34,079 nt of DNA from Bacillus sp. SM2101 (GTDB lineage: Bacteria > Bacillota > Bacilli > Bacillales > SM2101). The stretch covers positions 1-34,079 of the forward strand of contig NZ_JAEUFG010000038.1 of assembly GCF_018588585.1 (NCBI RefSeq). The letters are read 5' to 3'. Below the pieces are notes generated by a model. That model saw only the letters and a program-made list of their open reading frames with translations, was not told the DNA's origin and did not search any database. Each line of letters starts with the position of its first letter. Within the stretch, counting starts at the first letter, position 1. A program made the position numbers and the translations under genes. This document shows, piece by piece, positions 8,163 through 16,885 of this stretch.

Positions 8163-8204
8163 AAAGGACATTACATATTAGTCTTAAAAGATGTAATGTC
8201 CTTT
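8163..8204. terminator. Strong hairpin terminator
   Basis: A perfect 14-bp stem (AAAGGACATTACAT / ATGTAATGTCCTTT) with a 14-base loop is followed by AATTTGTCTATTTTTTT on the plus strand. It lies between the SLH relic (+) and the conjugation operon (-) and may serve both. Confidence 0.7.
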
Positions 8205-8261
8205 AATTTGTCTATTTTTTTGTAATTTAGGTCTTGATAAAGCCATATCCAAAGGAGAATA

Positions 8262-8343
8262 CCGTTGCATCTTTTTTGTTAACATCATGACTTTATTCAA
8301 AACAACGAATCTTTTTAATAAGCATCGTGACTTTATTTCAAAG
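8262..8343. repeat. Two 40-bp imperfect direct repeats with 20-bp sub-period
   Basis: Units starting near 8263 and 8303 both contain ATCTTTTT followed about 20 bases later by CATCrTGACTTTATTyCAAA. The ATCTTT sub-unit recalls the repeats at 4537-4597. They lie directly past the stop of the coupling-protein gene. Role unknown. Confidence 0.5.
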
Positions 8344-8376
8344 CTACACGAGTATTACTTGGTGAGTAGTTTGATA

Positions 8377-11010
8377 TCAATTTAATTTTTTCAATACCTC
8401 GTCTATTTCTTTTTCAAACTCTGGATTAGGATTACTTATTACACGCCCACTTTTTTCATCATTGACATTCGTTTTACCAAATAAATCATCAGCTAACAAC
8501 AATTCATTATCAATAAAGTCGTCAGTAAATCCTTTGGATGGAGTATTGTTATTTGAAAGTTCTAAACTTTTTTCACTCTCAATATAATTCTCTTGATCCT
8601 CAACTTGTTTTAACGAGTTATGTTCATTTTTCTTAACAATGTTTTCAGTAACAATTTGAGGTGCAATTTCCTCTGGTTCAATATAATCACTATCTCCATT
8701 TGATATCATTTCACGCGGACGAGCTGTACTACGCTGAAGCTGTAACAATTCTTCCTTCTCATTTTCATCAACTAAATCAGGGGTTACTACCTCTTCCGAT
8801 TCGTCATCAAGTTGACCGAAGTTATTTTCTAAACGATATTTTTTTATAAATTCATCACGTTGCTCTAGCCAGTAGTTTCCTTTCACAGAATCTACCAAAT
8901 GTTTATCCTCTGCTCTCTTAAATTCTTCCTTAGGAACAAAATTAGCATTAATTTGCTGTACTTGTATCTCTGAATTTTCATCAACCACCTTAACTGCGCA
9001 AACAAACCGGGGTTGGAATATTAAGTCGCTAGGACGCATAATAACATCTTTCTTTTTTGTTAACGTTGATCCATCCCTTTTTGTTGTACCTTCCAGCATA
9101 GACGACACCGTTTGTTCGGATAAACTCTCTTCATACTTTTCTTCTTCTCCGAAAATATTACTGAAGAGCTCAGCATCTTTTTGTGCTATTCCACCATATA
9201 CAAATTTATGGCGACAAGTAGCTAACAAAGTTTGTAAATAGTCATCACTGTACTTTAGTGATAACTGAGCAACAGTCTGAGCAACAATGGTTACAATCGC
9301 CTTGTATTTACGAGATTGGGAAGGAAATGAAATAAAGTCCTCGTATATATATTCTGGGAACTCATCGATGTATACACTGTGATATGGACTAATTTCAGGC
9401 TCTCTACGAAAAATGGCATTCTGTAGAGATAACAGAACGAATCTTCCTACAGTCTCAGATAAATTGGCCAATTCACCTTTTGCAGAATTCACTAATAATA
9501 TTCCACCACATTCAAGATGTGCATCAAAATCAAAGTCAGAATGACCAAACAGCACTCTACGGACTAGTATATTTGAAGATATATCATTAAGAATATTGCG
9601 TAATCCAACAACGGTTTCCGCTTTTGCATCGTAATACATGGGTTCATTAAAATAAGGACTATTTCTATCTTCAATTAATTTTTTTACACTAACTGAACCT
9701 CTTCTTTCCTCTGCGAGTGCTAAAGATTTATCGAACCACTCATCAATACCTTTAACTATTTTCCAATGGTTTCGTTCATCCTTATTCTGAATAGAATTAA
9801 TATCATTCGGAATTTGCTTTTTTAACTTTACATGCATATGGTGAACCACTTGCGGATTATTGTACATGTCAATCAAATCATCAAATGTAGGTATGAAGTC
9901 AAGGTCATGTAACTTTAAAAGGTATATATATAACTTCAAATGCACCCTCTGGCTTTGTTCAAAAAAGAAATCAGTTTGTTCTCCAATTCCCTCTATTACC
10001 ATAGTAAAAGTTTCAGCTACTTTATGTACTGGACCTAGCAGTGGATTTATTGATTTGGTATTTGGGTTTGTCGGATCAATATAAAATACAGCTTCTTCAG
10101 GAATATCGTGTGCTTTTGTTAACTGATATGCCTTTTTACATAAATCATTTGAAGGTTCAATGATTGTAATACCGTTTAGAAATTTTCCTTTTACATCTTC
10201 TGTATGAAAGTTTCCTTTTTCGAAAGCTTCAGAAAATCCATTTATCATTTTACTCATATGGTGAAGGTCTTGATTTATCATAGGTAAGACCAATGCACTT
10301 GTTTTACCACTACCTATAGGGCCTATTATCGAATTATTTAAAGGTCGATCTGCCCCTCTAATTCGAACAATCTCTTTTGTTTTTATATTGGGACCAAGGT
10401 CAACATCAGGTTCTCCAGATGTTTCTTGCAAATCAAAAAATCTTCGGAAACGTGGCAAGTTTAATTGCCAGGAGCGAATGAATTCATTTGTCTCAGCTTG
10501 ATATTGCGTATATATATTACCTAGCCAAAGTATGACTAAAATACCAACAATTAAAGGTAACGCCATTAATAAATATAATAAACCATTAATCTCTCCAACC
10601 ATCAGATCTTTAAACCTCTGATAGCGAGGGTCTATTAAATTGACTTGTTCTATTAGGAATGGTACCAATTTATTGTAGATAGGAGCGGTACAAATCCATA
10701 TATATTGAAAGAAAACTCCTATTAACATAACCATGATAAAAGTAAACCTATAAAATGAATGCTGATATGCACTTACCCTTGTGGCTAGCGACCAACCTGT
10801 AATTAAAACAATTGTTGCTATTCCTAACTCAAAAAATGATGGGGTAAGCGGGTTACCTATCCCCCATATTTTCAAAGGGATTTCATCGATAGGTGTGGTA
10901 TAAAGCATTATATACTTCACAATTCCTCTTATAGCTAGAAACCATCCCGCAATTAAAGTAATACTGACAAAAACGAAAGGTAACTTCTTAAATAATTTAT
11001 TTTTATTCAT
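8377..11010 (-). CDS. VirD4/TraG-like type IV coupling protein
   Basis: An 877-residue protein with four hydrophobic N-terminal segments (about residues 10-36, 56-82, 86-112, 140-168), then a large ATPase domain. Walker A is GPIGSGKTS (about 230-238). Walker B is HSVYIDEFPEY (about 544-554), with a conserved block GGILLVNSAKGEL at about 502. The last ~170 residues are charged and probably unstructured. Such proteins form a hexameric DNA pump at the inner face of the membrane and link the relaxase-DNA complex to a type IV secretion channel. Its start lies inside the end of the Replic_Relax gene (8-base overlap), so the two are co-transcribed. No VirB4 or channel genes are in this window, so self-transfer cannot be concluded; mobilisation is possible. 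Confidence 0.88.
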   Translation of the reverse strand: MNKNKLFKKLPFVFVSITLIAGWFLAIRGIVKYIMLYTTPIDEIPLKIWGIGNPLTPSFFELGIATIVLITGWSLATRVSAYQHSFYRFTFIMVMLIGVFFQYIWICTAPIYNKLVPFLIEQVNLIDPRYQRFKDLMVGEINGLLYLLMALPLIVGILVILWLGNIYTQYQAETNEFIRSWQLNLPRFRRFFDLQETSGEPDVDLGPNIKTKEIVRIRGADRPLNNSIIGPIGSGKTSALVLPMINQDLHHMSKMINGFSEAFEKGNFHTEDVKGKFLNGITIIEPSNDLCKKAYQLTKAHDIPEEAVFYIDPTNPNTKSINPLLGPVHKVAETFTMVIEGIGEQTDFFFEQSQRVHLKLYIYLLKLHDLDFIPTFDDLIDMYNNPQVVHHMHVKLKKQIPNDINSIQNKDERNHWKIVKGIDEWFDKSLALAEERRGSVSVKKLIEDRNSPYFNEPMYYDAKAETVVGLRNILNDISSNILVRRVLFGHSDFDFDAHLECGGILLVNSAKGELANLSETVGRFVLLSLQNAIFRREPEISPYHSVYIDEFPEYIYEDFISFPSQSRKYKAIVTIVAQTVAQLSLKYSDDYLQTLLATCRHKFVYGGIAQKDAELFSNIFGEEEKYEESLSEQTVSSMLEGTTKRDGSTLTKKKDVIMRPSDLIFQPRFVCAVKVVDENSEIQVQQINANFVPKEEFKRAEDKHLVDSVKGNYWLEQRDEFIKKYRLENNFGQLDDESEEVVTPDLVDENEKEELLQLQRSTARPREMISNGDSDYIEPEEIAPQIVTENIVKKNEHNSLKQVEDQENYIESEKSLELSNNNTPSKGFTDDFIDNELLLADDLFGKTNVNDEKSGRVISNPNPEFEKEIDEVLKKLN

Positions 11011-12376
11011 AACCTATCTCCTCCAACTTTGTTGAAAATAATCGTTGGTATACTCCTGTTGAAATTGCATTACGATTAAGACTTTTAATACTAGAAAAAC
11101 GGACATGTGTGGCACACTTAAATGGAACCACATCATTGATAAGCTCCTCGTGATCATAATAGACACCATATACTCGGTCTATTTTTACACCTTCCTTTTC
11201 TAGTAAAAGCAAACTATATTCTGTAGAGAGTCTTTTTAGCCTTCCTAGACTTTTAACGTCTCCTTCCCGCAGCATAATAAAAGCCGAATTTATGGTTTTA
11301 TGCCTATTAATTGATTCCTGAACAATATAATCAGGCTTAAATCCAATTACATTTTCAATCGTTTTTATTTGTTCATTCATCTTTTCATCAAAATGACTAG
11401 TTTTTGAGTATGGATAGTCTTTTTGTTGTTTTAATGAACGGTAAAATGATTTCATTCGAATAGTTCTATTCTCTTCTGTTAAAGGGTTTAACATAAAGAC
11501 TCTTGGACTAATTTCTTGTGTTCGATTCATACTGATAACTTGAATATCTAGTTGACTAGTTAAAAAACCTGCTGTTTCTTGCGCTAATTCTTTTAAATTT
11601 CCTACACGTCGCTGACGATTATTAAAAGCTGTGGTCCCTCTCATGGGGAAGCTACTATCGGTAATACAAAATAATACCGTATGTTGTTGTTCTGGATTTA
11701 ATTTAGACATTTGAATATAAGCTAGAATCTTATCTGTTATTTCTTTTTGATTTTCACTACCTGTATCACATTCTATCGATAAATATTGCTTCCTCCATTT
11801 AATAATCCAATCTGGTAACAACAAAACATGTTCGCTAGTCTTATTATGATAAGGGTTTGATACAGGGTTTATTGATTCTAAACTGTAATAATCAGCTTCT
11901 ACATTAGAATCCGAATGCTTTGCTAAATCTTTTGCACCAATTAAAGTTCTTATTAAAATTTCCTGTGTGGCAAGATAGTGTTCCAAACGAGTTTTTCTAA
12001 AGAGATCACGTAGATTTTTGGTTGTTTTACCACTTGGCCACAATCCAATATCATTAAGAATTTCTGCTCCTTTTTCATTTATACGGTAAATAGCAAATTT
12101 TGGACCGCCTATCCCATAATCAATCTGTTTACTTGCTAACACATCATAATCCACAAATTTAGATAACCGCTTTCTCAATGCCCTGCTGGTAAGAGAATAA
12201 CCAAGATAGTTCACAAATACCGCTTCTAGTTGTGTAGCTTTTAATATACGGCTGTTGTATAGAAAATAAATAAGTTGAATATAGCGTTTATCCATCTCCA
12301 ATCTCTGCTGATACTGCCCCCCTTTGATCGATACATAATCAGATACATCCAGTAATTGGTCTAATTTAATCAACAA
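11003..12376 (-). CDS. Replic_Relax-family (replication-relaxation) DNA-processing protein
   Basis: 457 residues. The N-terminal 110 form a winged-helix-like region (YIQLIYFLYNSRILKATQLE...RALRKRLSKFVDYD...YRINEKGAEIL). A nuclease-like core follows, with LLPDWIIKW (about 186-194), LSIECDTGSENQKEI (about 199-213) and a Tyr-containing helix. That D...E-x-D pattern fits the PF13814 Replic_Relax family, whose core resembles PD-(D/E)XK nucleases. These proteins occur on Gram-positive plasmids and are often paired with a VirD4-type gene, as here. Relaxase-like nicking at oriT is plausible but inferred. The start is TTG 12376 (TTG TTG ATT) after GGAGG, a weak start that would keep expression low. 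A terminator hairpin lies just upstream of the ribosome site. Confidence 0.75.
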   Translation of the reverse strand: MLIKLDQLLDVSDYVSIKGGQYQQRLEMDKRYIQLIYFLYNSRILKATQLEAVFVNYLGYSLTSRALRKRLSKFVDYDVLASKQIDYGIGGPKFAIYRINEKGAEILNDIGLWPSGKTTKNLRDLFRKTRLEHYLATQEILIRTLIGAKDLAKHSDSNVEADYYSLESINPVSNPYHNKTSEHVLLLPDWIIKWRKQYLSIECDTGSENQKEITDKILAYIQMSKLNPEQQHTVLFCITDSSFPMRGTTAFNNRQRRVGNLKELAQETAGFLTSQLDIQVISMNRTQEISPRVFMLNPLTEENRTIRMKSFYRSLKQQKDYPYSKTSHFDEKMNEQIKTIENVIGFKPDYIVQESINRHKTINSAFIMLREGDVKSLGRLKRLSTEYSLLLLEKEGVKIDRVYGVYYDHEELINDVVPFKCATHVRFSSIKSLNRNAISTGVYQRLFSTKLEEIGYE

Positions 12377-12390
12377 TATTTACCTCCTAA

Positions 12391-12445
12391 TAAAAAATCC
12401 CTGAGCGAATTAAACTTTCGTAAAGAAAGTTAACGCCCAGGGATT
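12391..12445 (-). terminator. Terminator hairpin in the leader of the Replic_Relax operon
   Basis: On the minus strand AATCCCTG...GCG...AACTTTC pairs with GAAAGTT...CGC...CAGGGATT, followed at once by TTTTTTATT and then the AGGAGG of the TTG start. A full intrinsic terminator that touches a ribosome site suggests attenuation of the operon, or a shield against read-through from upstream. Both readings are inference; the structure is directly visible. Confidence 0.65.
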
Positions 12446-13198
12446 CTGGTTAATATATTCTGTTTGAAATCACATAATATTATATCCTATCTCTATTTTC
12501 AGAGCCATAATTACATACATACTACTAAGTAACTATGTAAATACTTGTTTATAAAAATACAATTCTATGCAACTAGAAATAGAATTCTTATTGTAAAAAT
12601 AATACTGGATTATTTAAATAAAGTCTAGGGAGAAAATGAATTGATCATAATGGAAAACTGGAAAAGTGACCATGATTTACAGTGCAAAAACAAGAGTAAT
12701 ATAAATGGGGAATAGAACTAAATTTGTGTATTGGACTTCGGGTTTAAAAAATAGAAAATACCCTTATAAATCAAGTAATAGGTTGTTCCTGTTGAAGGAA
12801 CAACCTCAAAGGAACCAGCAGGGTTGTTCCTCTGTAATTTATTATCACTCTGCTATTATAAATTCGGAAATCAATATTTTGGAATTATTAGTGTTTTGGA
12901 GAACTAAGTGTATCATTAAGCACCTGTTATGAATAAAATATTGCATAAAAGAAGAAGCAAAAGATATAAATTTCCCAAGGACAATTCACTTTTTGCTATT
13001 ATCGTAAAAGAATTATCAACAAATGCTAACCAATTTTATTTACATATATAAGTTGTCATTAAAAAACAGCAAAGCATAATCAAACCGATTGAGATCACTT
13101 GAAATTTGTATATACATTTTTTCATAAACGCTAAATAAGCCCGATTAAACTAGTAATAAAACCTTGAAAATGAGTTGTCAAAACTACAAATCATTTGC
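12446..13198. other. Non-coding stretch between the transfer operon and tubC
   Basis: No gene with a ribosome site was found. The region is AT-rich and divergently flanked, so it should hold the promoter of the minus-strand operon. It contains the GTTGTTCC hairpin repeats listed separately. A transfer origin or single-strand origin could lie here, but no known nic consensus was recognised. Confidence 0.5.
12781..12830. repeat. GGTTGTTCC inverted and direct repeats
   Basis: GGTTGTTCCT (12781) pairs perfectly with AGGAACAACC (12796-12805) over a 5-base loop. A third copy, GGTTGTTCC (12822-12830), follows, so two alternative hairpins are possible. No T run follows. It may be a protein-binding site or part of an origin. 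Confidence 0.5.
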
Positions 13199-13454
13199 GG
13201 TACACAATTATGGTACATAATGAACCACAACAATCCCCTATTTGGCCTTTTTAAGCTAAACCTCTTGGTATTATTGATTCTCAATTATGTACCACAATAT
13301 AGGTTCATAATGGTACATTAATAGATAAATAGAATGAGTTATTCTATAAAAATAGAAAAAAGTCTACTATTTTTAATTAGTAAATCTTGCCTCTATACAA
13401 TAATTCTTCTATAATGAACCATAACGGTACATGATAAAGGTACATTTTGGTACA
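13199..13454. promoter_or_regulatory. tubC: tubC-type centromere: GGTACA/GAACC iterons
   Basis: GGTACA occurs at 13199, 13212, 13312, 13426, 13439 and 13449, with inverted TGTACC at 13289. Associated GAACC or GGTTC occurs at 13222, 13302 and 13416, usually as ATAATGAACCa or ATAATGGTACAT. They form three clusters (about 13199-13226, 13289-13317, 13416-13454). In type III partition systems the TubR dimer coats such direct repeats upstream of its own gene and the complex is pulled by TubZ filaments. The third cluster begins right after the -10 box of the tubR promoter, so binding there should also repress tubRZ. Confidence 0.75.
13387..13415 (+). promoter_or_regulatory. tubRZ promoter
   Basis: TTGCCT (13387-13392) and TATAAT (13410-13415) are 17 bases apart, a near-consensus housekeeping sigma-factor promoter. 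The predicted start of transcription falls near 13422, inside the third GGTACA cluster. Confidence 0.7.
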
Positions 13455-13476
13455 GAAAGAGAGGTTTAATATTCTT

Positions 13477-13812
13477 GTGGAAACTTATAAAGATGATCAG
13501 TTAGTTGTAGATCTAGACAATATAACTTACCCAGAGGATGTTACCCGTTTCCTACGGAAAAAGCTTGATACCTTTCACATCACAATTTTAAAGAGAATAG
13601 TTAAAGAACAACAAGAAACCGGACGTGGATTAATAAAAACGAGGTTAGAAGATTATCAGAGCAAGAGAAAAAGATATGACGCTGCGTTCCTTATTTTAGA
13701 ATCGCAAGGCTTCATAGATCGTAAAGCAGATGGTACAAGTACCCCCTATTTCATTACTATTCGAGGGAAAGACTTAATAAAATTATTAAGACAAGAAAAA
13801 GCGCAAATATAA
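13477..13812 (+). CDS. tubR: TubR-like centromere-binding protein
   Basis: A small basic winged-helix-like protein, 111 residues from GTG 13477 (GAGAGG upstream, spacing rather long). A TTG at 13447 would add 10 residues but lies inside the tubC repeats. The fold is suggested by an N-terminal helix region (DVTRFLRKKLDTFHITILKRIV), a central recognition-like helix (YQSKRKRYDAAFLILESQGFI) and a C-terminal wing (TPYFITIRGKDLIKLL). Sequence similarity to known TubR is weak. The call rests on size, wing pattern, position directly upstream of tubZ and the iterons in front. It should bind tubC, repress its promoter and recruit TubZ. Confidence 0.75.
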   Translation: METYKDDQLVVDLDNITYPEDVTRFLRKKLDTFHITILKRIVKEQQETGRGLIKTRLEDYQSKRKRYDAAFLILESQGFIDRKADGTSTPYFITIRGKDLIKLLRQEKAQI

Positions 13813-13847
13813 AAACTTGCTGTTTTTAAATGAAAGGAGTTATTTTA

Positions 13848-15242
13848 ATGGCACAAATTTTAGAAAATACTACTAAGTTAGGTCAATTAAAAGCATTTTT
13901 ATCACCACACGTACTTTCAAAAAGTATAGGTAATGAGTTAGATCGATTCCCATCGATGACGATTGCTGGTCTTGGACAAGGTGGTGGACGTATGGCTGCC
14001 GAATTAGCTCGATTCGGATTACCAACGTTCCTTTTTAATTCATCAATATCAGATATGAACGAACACACTGATATTATTCCAGATGAACGTAGGATCGTGA
14101 CAAAGAGCGATAAATATCAAAACCTAGAAGGAACAGATAAAAATGCTCAATTAGGTTATCAAATTGCAGTGGACAACAAGGATACATATGCCCAGGTATT
14201 GTTAAAAGAAGAATTTCAAACAGCAGAATTTGTATGGGTGACAGTATCACTTGGTGGAGGAACTGGCAATGGTGCATTGAAGGTTGCTTTATCAATCTTA
14301 AGTCAAATAAGAGCAAAGAGAGCTTTACCCGGTGGTAAAGTACCTTTAGGTGTAATTTGTTCTCTACCTTCATCTGACGAAAAAGGTTCTGCTTTTAGGA
14401 AAAATGCTTTAGCAGGAGTAAAAATTTTACAAGATCTTATTAACGAAAATAAGATAGGAAATGTACTTGTTATTGATAATGAAAAGATGCGTGATTTCTA
14501 TGAAAATAACAACTTCAAAACTTCCAATAATAGACTAATAGACGCTAAATCATACACAAACATGATTGTTGCGAGTTCTCTAGTTGAGGCAGCAACTATT
14601 CCTTTAATGGGCGGAAGGTCGGTTTTAGATAAAACAGAATTGCTTTCAACATGGGCAACACCTGGTTGGCTTTCAATATCAAAAATGAATAATATTAAAA
14701 TTAACGAAGACTTTAAGTATGACAAAGTAATTAAAACACTTTTCACCAATAATGAGGTGTTAGCTGACTATAGTTTTGGGGAAATGAACAGTGATGATAT
14801 GTTTAATACGAATGTAAGTGCTGGAGCAGTTGCAGTAATTTATCCTGACATCAAGAACATTCCTCCTCAAGTAGCTGATGATGTTTATAAATATGCTTCA
14901 AACTTACTTAATACTAAGGTAAACCTAGCAATCAGTAGAAACGAACGTCTGAATGAATTACTAATTTATGGTCTAGCTGTTCTTTCTGAGCCACCTACTC
15001 GAATTCAAGCTCTAATAGAGGAAAAAGACCAATGGGAGAAAATAGAAAAAGATCAAGCTGAAAAGAAAAAACAAGCATCTTTAAACCTCAGTGGATTTGA
15101 TGATTTCTTTTCTTTGGATAATGATGATCCATCTGAAAATAATCCTGTTTCAAAAGATGAACTTGATATGGATTTTGGCGATGGTAATATAAAGAACAAC
15201 ACTGGACTTGTTGAAGTTGGTGATATAGATCTAGATTTTTAA
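13848..15242 (+). CDS. tubZ: TubZ-like tubulin/FtsZ-family GTPase for plasmid partition
   Basis: 464 residues from ATG 13848 behind AAAGGAG. An in-frame ATG at 13830 precedes that ribosome site and is less likely. The nucleotide-binding T1 loop GLGQGGGRMA is at about 41-50. The tubulin/FtsZ signature SLGGGTGNGA is at about 134-143 (FtsZ has GGGTGTGA). A T7-like catalytic loop NEDFKYD lies at about 290. The C-terminal ~80 residues are charged and flexible, ending in the acidic DIDLDF, as in TubZ tails that contact TubR. TubZ forms treadmilling filaments that carry TubR-bound plasmid to the cell poles; in several Bacillus plasmids (pBtoxis, pXO1 RepX) the locus is also needed for replication. 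Length fits TubZ, not chromosomal FtsZ (about 380). Confidence 0.93.
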   Translation: MAQILENTTKLGQLKAFLSPHVLSKSIGNELDRFPSMTIAGLGQGGGRMAAELARFGLPTFLFNSSISDMNEHTDIIPDERRIVTKSDKYQNLEGTDKNAQLGYQIAVDNKDTYAQVLLKEEFQTAEFVWVTVSLGGGTGNGALKVALSILSQIRAKRALPGGKVPLGVICSLPSSDEKGSAFRKNALAGVKILQDLINENKIGNVLVIDNEKMRDFYENNNFKTSNNRLIDAKSYTNMIVASSLVEAATIPLMGGRSVLDKTELLSTWATPGWLSISKMNNIKINEDFKYDKVIKTLFTNNEVLADYSFGEMNSDDMFNTNVSAGAVAVIYPDIKNIPPQVADDVYKYASNLLNTKVNLAISRNERLNELLIYGLAVLSEPPTRIQALIEEKDQWEKIEKDQAEKKKQASLNLSGFDDFFSLDNDDPSENNPVSKDELDMDFGDGNIKNNTGLVEVGDIDLDF

Positions 15243-15257
15243 GTATAATACAAAGTG

Positions 15258-15294
15258 AAAAATCCTGTGCTGACTATGATCAACACAGGATTTT
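15258..15294. terminator. Bidirectional terminator between tubZ and the tubY-like gene
   Basis: AAAATCCTGTG and CACAGGATTTT form an 11-bp stem with T-rich flanks on both strands, placed exactly between two convergent genes. Confidence 0.8.
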
Positions 15295-15313
15295 ATATAT
15301 TATAGAGGATAGT

Positions 15314-16162
15314 TTAGTCCTTCATCTCTTCATCGTACAACTTGTCTATTACATTTTGAATAAACTCTTCTTTTTCACTTTCTTTAGCAAATTTCCTTTT
15401 TAAAAAAGACTGTTCATCCCACTTTTTTAACGCCTTACTTCTCAATCGAGTTCTAGTTTCCCACGACATGTTTTTTTGTCGCTCTTTTTCCAAGTCTTCG
15501 ATATGATTTGATAGCTTAGTTCTATCTTGTTCCAGTAATGACAAACGTTCCTCAACTTTTGTTTGACCTTCTAGTAAATTATTTGCACTTTCTATCTTTT
15601 GTAATATGTCATTATTTAATGTCACTTTGGGAAGTGAATAACCTTCAGCATTTTTCTCCTCACTAATGTTAAATAGACCTGTTGAAAGCATTTGTTTAAC
15701 AATGTACTCTAGCCTTTCTATTTCAGTCCTGTCGCTGCTCTCTACATCTATCTCGGTACTTGTTGGAGTATTAACTACTGCCCCATCTATTCCAACTAGC
15801 ATTTTTAACCCACTAACTTTAAACTCATCTCTAAGTAATAGAGCCATTTTAAGCTTGATTAGTGAGATATAATCAATTCTAATCCCCTTACCTACCGTTG
15901 GGGCATTCTCTGGAATAATATAGTTTTCAAGTTGCTTAATATAGTATCTTACTGTCGAGTCTGGGCAATCAAGTATTTCTCCAGCATCGCTTGTTGAATA
16001 CCAATGATGTTCGTCTAACTTGTCTAAAAATGCCTCATTTAAGACATTTGATATGATCTCAGGCCTTTTCTGAGCTTCTTCAAACAGCTTATCATTATGT
16101 AACCTTTCCTTAATCAATCCTTCTATAGTATTATCAAAAACTTCTAATCTCTCAGTCAACAT
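15314..16162 (-). CDS. tubY: TubY-like MerR-type DNA-binding protein with coiled coil
   Basis: 282 residues from ATG 16162 behind GAGGAGGG. Residues about 52-85 form a MerR-like helix-turn-helix (HWYSTSDAGEILDCPDSTVR). Residues about 185-235 are predicted coiled coil (heptad-rich LLEGQTKVEERLSLLEQDRT and onward). The last 50 residues are strongly charged (TRLRSKALKKWDEQSFLKRK). This layout and its place beside tubRZ match TubY, described for the TubZ system of Clostridium botulinum phage c-st as a regulator of tubRZ; the symbol is by analogy. It is convergent to tubZ, and its upstream region carries a 22-bp palindrome and an iteron field that are candidate binding sites. Confidence 0.7.
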   Translation of the reverse strand: MLTERLEVFDNTIEGLIKERLHNDKLFEEAQKRPEIISNVLNEAFLDKLDEHHWYSTSDAGEILDCPDSTVRYYIKQLENYIIPENAPTVGKGIRIDYISLIKLKMALLLRDEFKVSGLKMLVGIDGAVVNTPTSTEIDVESSDRTEIERLEYIVKQMLSTGLFNISEEKNAEGYSLPKVTLNNDILQKIESANNLLEGQTKVEERLSLLEQDRTKLSNHIEDLEKERQKNMSWETRTRLRSKALKKWDEQSFLKRKFAKESEKEEFIQNVIDKLYDEEMKD

Positions 16163-16232
16163 AGTCCCTCCTCTCTAGCAATTTGTCATGTTGTTTATAT
16201 TAAACCTAGAAAAGCAATATTTTTGGTTGTAA

Positions 16233-16668
16233 TTTGCTGATACTACTTATTTTAATCGTAAACCGTTGATATATCAATGGTTTGAAGCGACATTATTGTT
16301 ATTATTACTAAATATTCTCTATCGACTACCCTGTATTTGTTGCTATAACTTGCTGTAAATATTTAACCACTTCGACTTAAATGAGTTATTTCTCTTTATA
16401 GCAAGATGCAGCAAAAAAAATGGTTATAAAAAAATCCATCAGTATCACAAATAAAACACATTCTACTCAATAGCAATTTTAAACCAAAGCAACACTCAAC
16501 ACAAAATAGCAAGTTACAGCAAATGATAGTAAATTAATAATATATGTTAAAACTTGCTGTAATTGATTGTTAGTAGTCATTTAATAGTACAGTAATAAAG
16601 ATGCTTGATTTAAGGCTAATTCACTATTGTTGTGTTTCTTGCTAATAAGTTACCGCAACTAATAGCAA
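16233..16668. repeat. Iteron field of TTGCTRT half-sites
   Basis: Direct 10-bp-period pairs such as TTGCTATAACTTGCTGTAA (16340-16358) recur, in inverted orientation, at 16397-16416 and 16506-16524. A single half-site AACTTGCTGTAA lies at 16551-16562 and a degenerate double site at 16639-16668. Extra half-sites occur at 16232, 16469 and 16486. A lone AACTTGCTGT also sits at 13814-13823 between tubR and tubZ. The field lies between the tubY-like gene and the candidate initiator, so it could be replication-origin iterons or TubY operators. Confidence 0.6.
16261..16282. promoter_or_regulatory. 22-bp palindrome upstream of the tubY-like gene
   Basis: AACCgTTGATATATCAAtGGTT is a palindrome with a single mismatched pair, about 100 bases before the gene start. 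This is the form expected for an operator of a dimeric MerR-type regulator; autoregulation is inferred. Confidence 0.45.
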
Positions 16669-16786
16669 ATAACAAAACTTGTTTATGTAACCAAAAGCAG
16701 CGAATTTTATTGCGATTTAGTATAAATGTTGATTTGTAAGTGTGGAGATGCATTTAAAAGGTTTCGCACATAATATTATTCAATAT

Positions 16787-16815
16787 TTGACAAATGGATA
16801 TAATAGAATTACAAT
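16787..16815 (+). promoter_or_regulatory. Promoter of the 34-residue membrane peptide
   Basis: TTGACA (16787-16792) and TACAAT (16810-16815) have 17-base spacing, a strong housekeeping promoter. It would start an RNA near 16822, about 64 bases before the small ORF, ending at the 17101 terminator (about 315 nt). Confidence 0.65.
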
Positions 16816-16885
16816 ATCATCAAACAACTACATATAATTTACTGATCTAGGATATGATAATCTACTAGTTTAGGGAGTGGTGAGC

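Noticed and set aside
12705-12932. Plus-strand 75-codon frame
   Set aside because: No ribosome site, odd composition, and it covers the GGTTGTTCC hairpin repeats; more likely non-coding.
12929-13051. 40-codon frame MNKILHKRRSKRYK...
   Set aside because: Start has no ribosome site and the frame lies in the promoter-rich stretch before tubC.
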